35,447 bases of DNA from Ahrensia sp. (GTDB lineage Bacteria > Pseudomonadota > Alphaproteobacteria > Rhizobiales > Rhizobiaceae), in the NCBI GenBank assembly GCA_028817895.1, contig JAPPOQ010000042.1:1-35447 (forward strand). Direction: 5' to 3'. Position 1 is the stretch's first letter; the number at the start of each line of letters is the position of its first letter. The notes beneath the pieces are model-generated. The model searched no databases. It was not told where the DNA came from and saw nothing but the letters and a program-made list of their open reading frames with translations. This document shows positions 26,533 through 35,369 of this stretch, piece by piece. Both the position numbers and the translations under genes were made by a program.

Positions 26533-27207
26533 ATGGCGGTTGTAAAGTTCCGTAAAGTTGCTGCTAAATTTTTCGCGCTGGGTGCCTTTTGCCTCTTCGC
26601 GTTGGCAATGATGTTGCCGCAATCGGCATCTGCGGACGATGAAACAAAGACCATTGTCGTGCTGGGTGATTCCCTCGTTGCAGGCTACCAGCTTGCAGCC
26701 GGGGAAGGCTTTGTCGATCAGCTACAGATAGCGCTTGAAGAGAAGGGCATCCCCGTTGAGATCGTCGGTGCCGGCGTTTCAGGCGACACGACATCCGGTG
26801 GTCTGGCGCGGCTGGACTGGTCTGTTCCTGATGGTACGGACGGGGTGCTGCTGGAGCTTGGTGCAAATGATGCGCTGCGAGGCTTACCACCTGAAACGAC
26901 GCGCGAAAATCTCGATGCCATGATCACGCGGCTGCAAGAGCGCGGCATCAAAGTGCTGCTCGCTGGCATGCTCGCCCCGCCCAATATGGGCGAAGACTAC
27001 GCATCCGCTTTCAACCCGATCTATGCGGAACTCGCCGAGGAACAGGGCGTCGCGCTTTATCCGTTCTTTCTCGACGGCGTGGCGGGTGAGGCCAATCTTA
27101 ATTTGGGCGATGGCATTCACCCCAACCCGGTCGGCATAAAGGTGATCGTGCGCAAAATTATGCCGACAGTTGAGCGCTTCATTCAGGACATGCGCCCGAC
27201 GCCGTAA
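26533..27207 (+). CDS. GDSL-type esterase/arylesterase, TesA-like, exported
   Basis: Periplasmic SGNH hydrolase of 224 aa, related to E. coli TesA (thioesterase I/protease I/lysophospholipase L1). Signal peptide: basic start (MAVVKFRKVAAKFF), hydrophobic core, cleavage near SASA/DDE. Block I GDSL with nucleophile Ser47, block II glycine in GAGVSGDTTSGG, block III GANDALRG, block V DGIHPNPVG with the catalytic Asp and His. Substrates of relatives are acyl esters, lysophospholipids and acyl-CoA; the true one here is unknown. It is divergent from the YbbA/YbbP-like pair, a conserved arrangement. The ribosome site is poor (AAAGAG touches the ATG). Confidence 0.94.
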   Translation: MAVVKFRKVAAKFFALGAFCLFALAMMLPQSASADDETKTIVVLGDSLVAGYQLAAGEGFVDQLQIALEEKGIPVEIVGAGVSGDTTSGGLARLDWSVPDGTDGVLLELGANDALRGLPPETTRENLDAMITRLQERGIKVLLAGMLAPPNMGEDYASAFNPIYAELAEEQGVALYPFFLDGVAGEANLNLGDGIHPNPVGIKVIVRKIMPTVERFIQDMRPTP

Positions 27208-27246
27208 TATTAGATGTCACGACGCGTGCATCGGTCAGCTTCTGTG

Positions 27247-27308
27247 CCGGTTCCCCCGAGCCGGGTTGAAGCAACCATTCACTGGATTCCAGCCACAAGG
27301 GCTGGAAT
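27247..27308. repeat. Two palindromes in a convergent gap, dispersed-repeat type
   Basis: Between the convergent esterase and SDR genes lies CCGGTT-N6-AGCCGG (27247-27264) and then ATTCCAGCC-N5-GGCTGGAAT (27286-27308), a perfect 9-bp stem set in GTCATTCCAGCC...GGCTGGAATCCAGTG on the minus strand. That sequence style (TCATTCC...GGAATCCA) is familiar from short dispersed palindromic elements in many proteobacterial genomes. No T runs follow, but the pair may still serve as a bidirectional transcription end. No second copy is seen in this window. Confidence 0.6.
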
Positions 27309-27329
27309 GACGGGGTAGAGACACAGGCG

Positions 27330-28064
27330 TCAGGCCGGGACTTCGCTGCCGTCATAGGCGAAGACCTTGCCCGTATCGGTTGCCCTCAGCCCGTCAACTA
27401 CGTCCAGCATCATGCTGGTTGCATGAGCGGGCAAGAACAGTTTTCCATCGGCGACATTGCCCTGAAACGGTGCGGAAAGTTGAGTGTCGACGGTGCCCGG
27501 ATGCAGGCCGATCACCACACCCTCTTTCCACCGCCTGGCATGCTCAATCGCCGCCGTACGCAACACTTGATTGAGAGCAGACTTTGCCGCTCGGTACCCG
27601 TACCAGCCGCCAATGCGATTGTCGGAAATCGAGCCGACTCGCGCCGAGAGTGCCGCAAAGACCGATTTCGCATCCCTGCGCATCAGCGGCAAAAAGTGAC
27701 GGGCGACAAGCGTTGGACCAATCGTGTTGACGTGAAAGGCACGCGTCAACCGCTCTGCATCGAGATCGCGCAGGCTTTTTTCCGGGCCGAACTCACCGTC
27801 ATGCAATAGTCCTGTCGCGACGATGACCAGATCCAGCGGACCTCTGGCTTTCGCCTTTTCGGCAGCAGCTTCGATCGTTCCAGCATCAGCATAGTCCAGC
27901 CGATCCGCCTGAACCTTTGGCGACGCAATCGGCGCAACGCCCTTGCGGGACAGGCAAAGCACGGTCTCCACCTCCTTGCGCTCGACAAGATGCTCGGCAA
28001 ATGCAGCCCCGATGCCGCCGCTTGCGCCAACGATGACGCAATTGCGCGATGCCCAATTGCTCAT
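27330..28064 (-). CDS. Short-chain dehydrogenase/reductase
   Basis: Cytoplasmic NAD(P)-dependent oxidoreductase of 244 aa. The Rossmann motif GASGGIG lies at 13-19, the NNAG-equivalent is VIVATGLLHDG, the catalytic serine is in FAALSARVGSI, and the active-site Tyr/Lys are in WYGYRAAKSALN; the loop HPGTVDTQLSAPF follows. It resembles the CsgA-like SDR subgroup. Substrate unknown. Its ATG overlaps the typA stop (ATGA), so it is probably translated from the typA message. It converges on the esterase across the palindrome-containing gap. Confidence 0.92.
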   Translation of the reverse strand: MSNWASRNCVIVGASGGIGAAFAEHLVERKEVETVLCLSRKGVAPIASPKVQADRLDYADAGTIEAAAEKAKARGPLDLVIVATGLLHDGEFGPEKSLRDLDAERLTRAFHVNTIGPTLVARHFLPLMRRDAKSVFAALSARVGSISDNRIGGWYGYRAAKSALNQVLRTAAIEHARRWKEGVVIGLHPGTVDTQLSAPFQGNVADGKLFLPAHATSMMLDVVDGLRATDTGKVFAYDGSEVPA

Positions 28065-29887
28065 GCGCTGGCCGCCGCCTGGGCCGCACGCATCTGCCGC
28101 TTACGCTCAATCGGGTCGAGCACACGCTTGCGAATGCGGATGGATTGCGGTGTGGTTTCCACCAATTCGTCATCCGTGATGTAGGAGAGCGCCTTTTCCA
28201 GCGTCATCTTGATCGGCGGGGTCAGCTTGACCGCATCATCCTTTCCGGCGGAGCGAATATTAGTCAATTGCTTGCCCTTCAGCACATTGACCTCAAGATC
28301 ATTGCCGCGCGTGTGCTCGCCGACGATCATGCCCTGATAGACCTTGTCACCGGGCTTGACGATCATTGGCCCGCGATCTTCCAGATTGAACAGCGCGAAG
28401 GCCACGGCCTCGCCGTCGCCGTTGGAAATGAGCGTGCCTGTATGGCGCTGCGGGATGTCCCCCTTATAGGGCTGATACTCAAGGAACGTGCGGTTGAAGA
28501 TCGCCGTACCGCGCGTGTCCGTCATCAATTCGGTGAGATAACCAATCAGACCACGCGTCGGCGCATGGAACACAAGGCGCGTGCGCCCGCCACCGGAAGG
28601 CTTCATCTCAATGAGATCGGCGCGGCGTTGCGACAGTTTTTCAACAACCGGGCCGGAAAACTCCTCATCAACATCGATGACAGCTTCCTCAATGGGTTCG
28701 ATTTTCTGCTCGTTCTCATCTTCCTGCATGAGAACGCGTGGGCGGCCAACGGTCAGTTCAAACCCTTCGCGCCGCATAGTCTCAATCAGAATTGCAAGCT
28801 GCAATTCGCCCCGGCCGGCAACCTCATAGGCATCACTGTCCGGCATCTGCGAGACACGCAGCGCGACATTGCCTTCAGCTTCCTTCAGAAGACGGTCGCG
28901 AATGACGCGGCTCTGCACCTTGTCGCCCTCGCGACCGGCAAGTGGCCCATCATTCACACGGAATGTCATGGAAAGCGTCGGTGGATCGATGGGCTGCGCT
29001 TCGATCGGTGTGGTCACACCCGGCGCAACAAGCGTATCGGCCACAGTCGCTTTGGCGAGACCGGCAATGGAGACGATATCACCCGCAGAAGCTTCGATCA
29101 CGGGCTTGCGTTCCAGCCCGTCGAAAGACAACACCTGCGTGATACGCCCCTGCTCGACGGTAGAACCATCCTGCGCAAGCGCTTGAACCGGCATATTGGT
29201 GAGCGCCTTGCCTGACGTGATCTTGCCCGTGAGAATGCGGCCCAGATAGAGATTGGCCTCGATGGTCGTTGCCAGCATGCGAAACGGGCCATCTTCCACT
29301 TTCGGCTCCGGCACATGCTCCATCACAAGATCAAGCAGCGGCGCCATGTCATCCTTTGGGCCGTCCGCATCCAGCGCCATCCAGCCTTCCTTGGCCGAAC
29401 CGTAGAGCGTGTGGAAATCGAGTTGTTCCTCATCGGCATCGAGCGACGCAAAAAGGTCGAACACTTCGTCGAGCACCCAGTCGGGGCGCCCGTCCGGCTT
29501 GTCGATCTTGTTGATCGTCACGATGGGTTTGAGGCCGATCTTCAGCGCCTTTTGCAGCACAAATTTCGTCTGCGGCATCGGGCCTTCCGCTGCATCGACC
29601 AGAATGATCGCGCCATCCACCATGTTGAGAATGCGTTCCACCTCGCCGCCAAAATCCGCGTGGCCGGGCGTGTCGACAATGTTGATGCGCGCATCCTTCC
29701 AACGGATCGATGTGACCTTGGCGAGGATCGTGATGCCACGCTCCTTTTCCAGATCGTTTGAATCCATCGCCCGTTCCTCGACCTGCTGATTGTCGCGAAA
29801 CGTACCGGATTGCTTCAGCAAGACATCAATGAGTGTCGTCTTGCCATGATCGACATGCGCGATGATCGCGATGTTGCGAAGGGGCAT
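28061..29887 (-). CDS. typA: Ribosome-associated GTPase TypA/BipA
   Basis: Translational GTPase related to EF-G that helps 50S assembly at low temperature and in stress. 608 aa, standard length. G1 AHVDHGKT (10-17), switch I ERGITI, G3 [13 protein letters not shown]4 NKIDK (in [15 protein letters not shown]), then the beta-barrel domain and the BipA-specific C-terminal domain ([19 protein letters not shown]-like region, ELVEVTPKSIRIRKR equivalent [14 protein letters not shown]). The upstream gene is the giant GDH on the same strand, 86 nt away; the following SDR gene overlaps by 4 nt. Confidence 0.97.
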   Translation of the reverse strand: MPLRNIAIIAHVDHGKTTLIDVLLKQSGTFRDNQQVEERAMDSNDLEKERGITILAKVTSIRWKDARINIVDTPGHADFGGEVERILNMVDGAIILVDAAEGPMPQTKFVLQKALKIGLKPIVTINKIDKPDGRPDWVLDEVFDLFASLDADEEQLDFHTLYGSAKEGWMALDADGPKDDMAPLLDLVMEHVPEPKVEDGPFRMLATTIEANLYLGRILTGKITSGKALTNMPVQALAQDGSTVEQGRITQVLSFDGLERKPVIEASAGDIVSIAGLAKATVADTLVAPGVTTPIEAQPIDPPTLSMTFRVNDGPLAGREGDKVQSRVIRDRLLKEAEGNVALRVSQMPDSDAYEVAGRGELQLAILIETMRREGFELTVGRPRVLMQEDENEQKIEPIEEAVIDVDEEFSGPVVEKLSQRRADLIEMKPSGGGRTRLVFHAPTRGLIGYLTELMTDTRGTAIFNRTFLEYQPYKGDIPQRHTGTLISNGDGEAVAFALFNLEDRGPMIVKPGDKVYQGMIVGEHTRGNDLEVNVLKGKQLTNIRSAGKDDAVKLTPPIKMTLEKALSYITDDELVETTPQSIRIRKRVLDPIERKRQMRAAQAAASA

Positions 29888-29973
29888 GAAACTGGCCTGA
29901 AAAGAAGTGAGCGTGCGCAGATGCTGCGGCTAACGCGACGCTATATAGAAAGCCCGCCCTCAATAGGCAACGC

Positions 29974-32900
29974 TCACTCTCGGGCGAGATCTCCCAGCAG
30001 ATTGGCCGCGACTGTCAGCCTCGAGACCGTGGCCTGTTCACTCTCCACGATACCGCGCATCTGATTGCGCGTGCGCGATACCGCAGCATCATTACGCTTC
30101 AGCCAATCCTGCGTGCTCGACTCGCCGGCCAGAATTTCAATCGTAATGTCACGACGGGCCTTGTGCAGGCTTTGCAAAGCGCGGTCGAGCGCCAGATTGT
30201 CGTAGTAGTCATTGGTCTCCAGCTGCCGCGCCGCCTGCATGATACGGCCAATGCGGAACGCTTCCGTCACAGCAAAGAAAACCGTCGCCGCCTTGCTGAG
30301 ATCGGCCTTTGTCTGACGGGCGGCGAACAGAATATCCGGAACAAGCCCGGTGATCTGCATACGTGCCAGCGCCAGCGCCGTGTTCTGTGGAACGCCGCCA
30401 TCGACGAAACGGTCACGATCCGCCATCACACGCTCACCCAGGAAATCCGGCGCAACGGTTTCGATGCCGTCGCTGAGCTTCTGCACAGCACCGCGATAGG
30501 CTTTCACTGCCGACTCAATCCCACCGGAGAAATCTTCGTAACGAACGAACCAGACGGTTTGCGACAGAACACGCTCCTGAACGATGTCGTAGAGTTCCAG
30601 TTGCAGATCGCCGGAGATGTTTGTGTCCAGCGCATCGATGGAAGCGTTGATGGCCGGAAGCTGAAACACGTCGCGAACCGTCGCATAGGCGCGGGCCACG
30701 GTGCTGATCGCCGCACCGGTTCTGTCAGACACGCGCGACAGGAAGGTCGGTCCGCCTCGATTGACCAATGAGTTCGCGAGCACGGTTGCGATGATTTCCC
30801 GCCGCAGCCTGTGCCCCTCGATCTGGTTCGCATAGGCCTTTTGCATTTTGGGCGGAAAGTAGCTGACCAGCATATCGCGGAAGTATGGATCATCCGGCAC
30901 ATCGGTATCGACAAGATCATCCAGCGCGACGATCTTCGCATAGGCGAGCAGAACGCCGATCTCTGGCCGTACCAAAGTTCTCCCCGCGGCCTGACGTTCC
31001 GCCATCTCAATGTCGTCGGGCAGGTCTTCCACATCGCGGTCGAGACGGCCTCGACTTTCCAGCCATTGCATCAGCCTGTGTTGGTGGACGAAAGCCTCCA
31101 TGCCGCGACGCTGCGACAGCGAAATGGACAGCGTTTGCAGATAGTTGTTGCGCAGCACCAGATCAGCAACGTCTTCCGTCATGCTTTCCAGCAACGTGTC
31201 ACGACGTTTGCGTGATAGCTTGCCGCTCTTCATCGCTGCCGCCAGCGCAATCTTTATGTTCACCTCGACATCGGAGGAATTGACACCGGCGGAGTTGTCG
31301 ATTGCATCGGAGTTGCAGCGCCCGCCATGTTGGCCAAACTCAATGCGTCCCGGCTGGGTGACGCCGAGATTGGCGCCCTCCCCGATCACTTTGGCGCGCA
31401 CCTCCTTTGCCGTGACTCGGATGGCATCATTGGCGCGATCATCGGCGTCGGCATTGCTCTCGTGGCTCGCGCGAATATAGGTGCCGATGCCGCCAAACCA
31501 CATCAGATCGACGGGTGCACGCATGATTGCCGACATTACCTCCTGCGGCGTATGCGTGCCCGCCTCAAATCCAATCGCCTCGGCGGCAGCCTTGGACAGA
31601 GTGATCTTCTTTGCCCCGCGCGAAAAGATGCCGCCGCCCTTGGAAATGACATCGCTATTGTAGTCCTGCCAACTCGACCGGCCCTTATCGAATATGCGCT
31701 TGCGTTCCTTGAAGCTGGCCTCGATGTCGGGATCGGGATCGATAAAGATGTCGCGATGGTCAAAGGCTGCGATCAGTCTTGTCTTCGGAGACAGCAGCAT
31801 GCCATTGCCAAAAACGTCGCCGGACATATCGCCCACTCCGGCCGCGGTGAAGGGCTCCGCCTGGATGTCACGATCCATCTCGCGGAAATGGCGTTTCACG
31901 GCCTCCCAGGCGCCGCGTGCTGTGATGCCCATCGCCTTGTGATCATAGCCCGCAGAACCGCCCGATGCGAATGCATCATCAAGCCAGAAATCATAGTCCT
32001 GCGAGATCGCATTCGCCGTGTCGGAAAAAGTCGCGGTCCCCTTGTCCGCGGCCACGACGAAATAGGGATCATCACCATCATGGCGTACGGTTTTGGCCGG
32101 TGGCTTCACCTCGCCCTCGACCAGATTGTCGGTCAGCGACAACAGTGAGGATATGAAGATGCGATAGGCTTCGCGTCCTTCCTGGAAGACGGCGTCGCGG
32201 TCTCCCCCCACGGGCAGTTGGCGCGGCAAAAACCCGCCTTTCGACCCAACGGGAACGATGACGGCGTTTTTGACCTGTTGAGCTTTCACCAGTCCGAGCA
32301 CCTCGGTGCGATAGTCCTGCGCCCGGTCAGACCAGCGCAGCCCGCCGCGCGCAACCGGGCCGAAGCGAATATGCGTTCCCTCTACCCTTGGCGAAGAAAC
32401 GAAAATCTCGCGATGCGGCACTGGTTGGGGCATAATGCTGATCGCGGAGGGATCGAACTTGAATGCCAGCACCGGCGCTGGCGAACCGCCCACACCATCC
32501 TGCTCAAGCAGTGGGCAGAAATAGTTGCTGCGCAATGTCGCCTGAATGACGTTGAGGAAATCGCGCAGGATACGATCATCTTCGCTGGACGTGATCGCTT
32601 CCAGCGCGGCATTGATCTCGGCTTCCAGCGCACCGACACGCTCGTCGCGCTTCTTCTGGGCCGGGTCGAAGCGGGCACAAAACAGATCGGCCAGCTTGCG
32701 CGCAACATCGGCGTGACGGGCCAGCGCATCCGCCATGGACTCAGCCGTGAATCGGCTACGAATCTGGCGCAGATAGCGTGCATAAGCGCGGAAGGCCGCC
32801 GCTTCGCGCCAATGAAAGGACGCCTTCAGCACCAGCGCATTGAAGGCATCATTATCGACACGGCCCGACCACACGGCATGCAGCGTCTCCTCGAGTTCAG

Positions 32901-34674
32901 GCTTCCGGCCCCAGATCGCATCGCTGTCACCATCCGCCTCAAGCTGCATGTCGTGCAGGAACAATTGCTCTCCATCGGATCGCTCGAGTTCAAAAGTCGA
33001 TTCCTCGATCACCCGAAAGCCGAGATTTTCGAGCATCGGCACACGCTGAGACAGCGGAACGGCCTGATTGAGGTGAAAGAGCTTCAAGGAAATGCGCGCG
33101 CAGTCTTCACCATCTTTGGAATCGTGGAAATCGACCGACAGCTGGCTTTCATCCTCCAGCCTGTCCATAAGCGCCATATCGGTCACAGCGGAGGACGGCG
33201 TCATCTGATCCTGATATGCCAGCGAGAAAGCGTAATCCGGCTCGATGCCGCCATTGGCCTGCAACAGCCGATCGTCCCAGGTGCGCGTAATCTCCGTGAC
33301 TTCAGCCTCAAGAACTGAGCGCTCGATGTTGGGAGTGCGGCCCTTTGAACGTCCGATTATGAAATGAACGCGGGTGAGACCATTCTCCAGAAAGCTTGGA
33401 AAGAAGGTCGACAGGTAGCCATCAAAAGCCTGCGCAAAATAGGCCCCGATGCGTCGCCGCACATCCGTGTCGTAGCGGTCGCGCGGGACGAAGACGATGA
33501 TGGAAACGAAACGGTCGAACTTGTCCGGCCGCACCAGCACGCGGATGCGCGGTCGTTCGTCCAGCGCCGATGCGATGATGGCAAAATCCGTCAAACGCTT
33601 GGCGCTGATCTGAAACATCTCATCGCGCGGCCAGTTCTCCAGAATGTTGATGAGCGATTTGCCCGTATGGCTGGACGGGTCGGCTTCGATTGAATCGAGA
33701 ACGGCCTGCGCCTTGTGGCGCAAGACAGGTATCGTCAGAACTGATTTTGTGTAGGCCGTCGATGTGAACAAGCCAGCAATGCGCAATTCACCCGCCAGCT
33801 GACCATCAGGCGTGTAACGTTTGACGCCGATATAATCGAGATGTGTACGACGGTGGACGCTGGAGCGCACATTGGCTTTTGTGATGATGAGCGGATCGGG
33901 TCGAAACAGGAAGGCCCGAATTTCTGGGGTTAGCATCATTGGCTTGCCGCCTCGTGCCATGAGCATGAGGTCCGGATCACGCAGAATGCCCATGGCGCCT
34001 TCCTTGAGAGGCTCAAGTGTTCCGCTCTTTTGGTCTCCCCGATATTCGAACTCACGCAGACCCAGCAGCGTGAAATTGTTGTCGCAGATCCACTCCAGAA
34101 ACTGGATGGCTTCCGCGATATCCGCTGCCGGGGCGGGCGGCGGATTCGTGCGAAACTCCACGATGATGCGACCGATGCGCGCCAGCATGTCTTGCCAGTC
34201 TTCGGTCACCACGACCACTTGATCGAGAACATATTTCAGATCGCGCTGAAGCTGTTTGCGCCTCTGCGCCGTGGTCTCATCGAGCACGATCTGCACGAGC
34301 GATGCCAGTCCGCGTTTGTCCCGATCGATGAGGGGATGAAGCACAAGGCGGGCATCGATGTCGTGGCGCGACAACTCAGCCAAAATGGAATCAAGAATGA
34401 AAGCGCGATTGGCCATCACCGCTGTGATCAGTGTCTGGTCGTCCCCAAGCGCTTCGACTTTGAGAATGCGTGACTTGCGATCACTCAGCGCATCGTAAGC
34501 GGCGACCAAGATGTTTGTGAGCGCCTGCGTCGGCTGAGCCTTGAGATCATCGGTCACCGCAGCGGCGAACAGGTCTGTCGCCAACGCGCCAACCGTGTTC
34601 TTGCGATTCTCGGGCAGCGCCGCCCTCACCGCCGCTATGATTGTCTTGACTTCCTTGCCCGCAGCCTTTGCCAT
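29974..34674 (-). CDS. NAD-specific glutamate dehydrogenase, 180-kDa class
   Basis: Oxidatively deaminates glutamate to 2-oxoglutarate and ammonia with NAD. 1566 aa from the ATG at 34674 (GGAGGGG 5 nt upstream; the frame is open to 34707 at a TTG), within the 1500-1650 aa range of the class. Order: N-terminal regulatory region with ACT-like parts (AVMANRAFILDSILAELSRH, ILEN...), a middle helical region, then the catalytic domain with GPVARGGLRWSDR, VPVGSKGGF and the NAD-binding segment GVGDMSGDVFGNG, and a long C-terminal helical region. The Caulobacter relative GdhZ also binds FtsZ and links nitrogen metabolism to division; whether this one does is unknown. Divergent from the AhpD-like gene with 55 nt between starts. 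Confidence 0.95.
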   Translation of the reverse strand: MAKAAGKEVKTIIAAVRAALPENRKNTVGALATDLFAAAVTDDLKAQPTQALTNILVAAYDALSDRKSRILKVEALGDDQTLITAVMANRAFILDSILAELSRHDIDARLVLHPLIDRDKRGLASLVQIVLDETTAQRRKQLQRDLKYVLDQVVVVTEDWQDMLARIGRIIVEFRTNPPPAPAADIAEAIQFLEWICDNNFTLLGLREFEYRGDQKSGTLEPLKEGAMGILRDPDLMLMARGGKPMMLTPEIRAFLFRPDPLIITKANVRSSVHRRTHLDYIGVKRYTPDGQLAGELRIAGLFTSTAYTKSVLTIPVLRHKAQAVLDSIEADPSSHTGKSLINILENWPRDEMFQISAKRLTDFAIIASALDERPRIRVLVRPDKFDRFVSIIVFVPRDRYDTDVRRRIGAYFAQAFDGYLSTFFPSFLENGLTRVHFIIGRSKGRTPNIERSVLEAEVTEITRTWDDRLLQANGGIEPDYAFSLAYQDQMTPSSAVTDMALMDRLEDESQLSVDFHDSKDGEDCARISLKLFHLNQAVPLSQRVPMLENLGFRVIEESTFELERSDGEQLFLHDMQLEADGDSDAIWGRKPELEETLHAVWSGRVDNDAFNALVLKASFHWREAAAFRAYARYLRQIRSRFTAESMADALARHADVARKLADLFCARFDPAQKKRDERVGALEAEINAALEAITSSEDDRILRDFLNVIQATLRSNYFCPLLEQDGVGGSPAPVLAFKFDPSAISIMPQPVPHREIFVSSPRVEGTHIRFGPVARGGLRWSDRAQDYRTEVLGLVKAQQVKNAVIVPVGSKGGFLPRQLPVGGDRDAVFQEGREAYRIFISSLLSLTDNLVEGEVKPPAKTVRHDGDDPYFVVAADKGTATFSDTANAISQDYDFWLDDAFASGGSAGYDHKAMGITARGAWEAVKRHFREMDRDIQAEPFTAAGVGDMSGDVFGNGMLLSPKTRLIAAFDHRDIFIDPDPDIEASFKERKRIFDKGRSSWQDYNSDVISKGGGIFSRGAKKITLSKAAAEAIGFEAGTHTPQEVMSAIMRAPVDLMWFGGIGTYIRASHESNADADDRANDAIRVTAKEVRAKVIGEGANLGVTQPGRIEFGQHGGRCNSDAIDNSAGVNSSDVEVNIKIALAAAMKSGKLSRKRRDTLLESMTEDVADLVLRNNYLQTLSISLSQRRGMEAFVHQHRLMQWLESRGRLDRDVEDLPDDIEMAERQAAGRTLVRPEIGVLLAYAKIVALDDLVDTDVPDDPYFRDMLVSYFPPKMQKAYANQIEGHRLRREIIATVLANSLVNRGGPTFLSRVSDRTGAAISTVARAYATVRDVFQLPAINASIDALDTNISGDLQLELYDIVQERVLSQTVWFVRYEDFSGGIESAVKAYRGAVQKLSDGIETVAPDFLGERVMADRDRFVDGGVPQNTALALARMQITGLVPDILFAARQTKADLSKAATVFFAVTEAFRIGRIMQAARQLETNDYYDNLALDRALQSLHKARRDITIEILAGESSTQDWLKRNDAAVSRTRNQMRGIVESEQATVSRLTVAANLLGDLARE

Positions 34675-34687
34675 AAGTCCCCTCCCC

Positions 34688-34705
34688 GACGTCGTTATCA
34701 ACGTC
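34688..34705. promoter_or_regulatory. Inverted repeat in the 55-nt gdh/AhpD-like divergent gap
   Basis: GACGTCG, TTAT, CAACGTC is an imperfect 7-bp inverted repeat (one mismatch) between the two divergent starts. With so little room both promoters must overlap this region or lie inside the opposite gene, so a bound protein here could affect both. An operator is possible but unproven. Confidence 0.35.
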
Positions 34706-34729
34706 AATGCGCATCCTCAGAACGTGACC

Positions 34730-35308
34730 ATGGCAAATTCTATTCAAAAAGGCATCATCGCACTCGATCTTGAACAGGAAACACCACATTCCGAAGAGAC
34801 AGAGGCCTATTTTGACCTGTGTCGAGAGAAGCTTGGCCTCGTTCCCAACGTGCTTGCGGCCTATGCCTTCAACGAGGCAAAGCTGCGAACCTTCACCGAG
34901 ATGTACAATGATCTCATGCTCGGCGATTCCGCTCTGACCAAGCTTGAGCGAGAAATGATCGCTGTCGTCGTCTCATCGATCAACAGGTGCTTCTATTGCC
35001 TGACAGCGCATGGGGCGACGGTCCGCCAGCTTTCAGGTGATCCGCAACTGGGCGAGATGCTGGTCATGAATTTTCGTGCAGCAGATTTGGACAAGCGCCA
35101 AACGGCTATGCTGATCTTTGTCGAGAAACTGACCGAGGCACCGGCAAAAATCGTTGAAGCCGACCGTCAGGCGCTTCGCGATGCCGGGTGGAGTGATCGT
35201 GACATTTGGGACATCGCCAACATCGCCGCCTTCTTTAACATGACCAACCGCGCGGCGAGCGCCACCGACATGCGCCCCAATGAGGAGTATCACGGCCAGG
35301 CGCGTTGA
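34730..35308 (+). CDS. AhpD-like peroxidase-related protein
   Basis: 192-aa cytoplasmic protein of the carboxymuconolactone decarboxylase/AhpD fold. The redox motif CFYC with its partner histidine (CFYCLTAHGATVRQL, Cys87, Cys90, His94) and the preceding acidic residues in KLEREMIAVVVSSIN are the AhpD active-site layout; the overall length and the ending NMTNRAASATDMRPNEEY fit the peroxidase-related subgroup. The start at 34730 follows GTGACC without a strong SD; the frame is open to 34541, antisense to gdh. Probably reduces or relays electrons to peroxides, but the electron donor is unknown. An imperfect hairpin and then the right terminal repeat follow. Confidence 0.9.
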   Translation: MANSIQKGIIALDLEQETPHSEETEAYFDLCREKLGLVPNVLAAYAFNEAKLRTFTEMYNDLMLGDSALTKLEREMIAVVVSSINRCFYCLTAHGATVRQLSGDPQLGEMLVMNFRAADLDKRQTAMLIFVEKLTEAPAKIVEADRQALRDAGWSDRDIWDIANIAAFFNMTNRAASATDMRPNEEYHGQAR

Positions 35309-35310
35309 CG

Positions 35311-35338
35311 GAGACATTCCATCCAATACGGAAGTCTC
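35311..35338 (+). terminator. Imperfect hairpin after the AhpD-like gene
   Basis: GAGACATTCC, a 9-nt loop, GGAAGTCTC pair with one bulged A, starting 3 nt after the stop; the downstream sequence contains CTTTTTGGTTTT about 13 nt later. A plausible terminator, weaker than the ctrA one. Confidence 0.5.
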
Positions 35339-35369
35339 GCTACGCTTTCACACTTTTTGGTTTTGATCC

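Noticed and set aside
28049-29215. 388-codon plus-strand frame opposite typA
   Set aside because: Antisense to a highly conserved GTPase with every motif in place; no plausible ribosome site or family.
32218-33318. 366-codon plus-strand frame opposite gdh
   Set aside because: Same reasoning: antisense shadow of the glutamate dehydrogenase.
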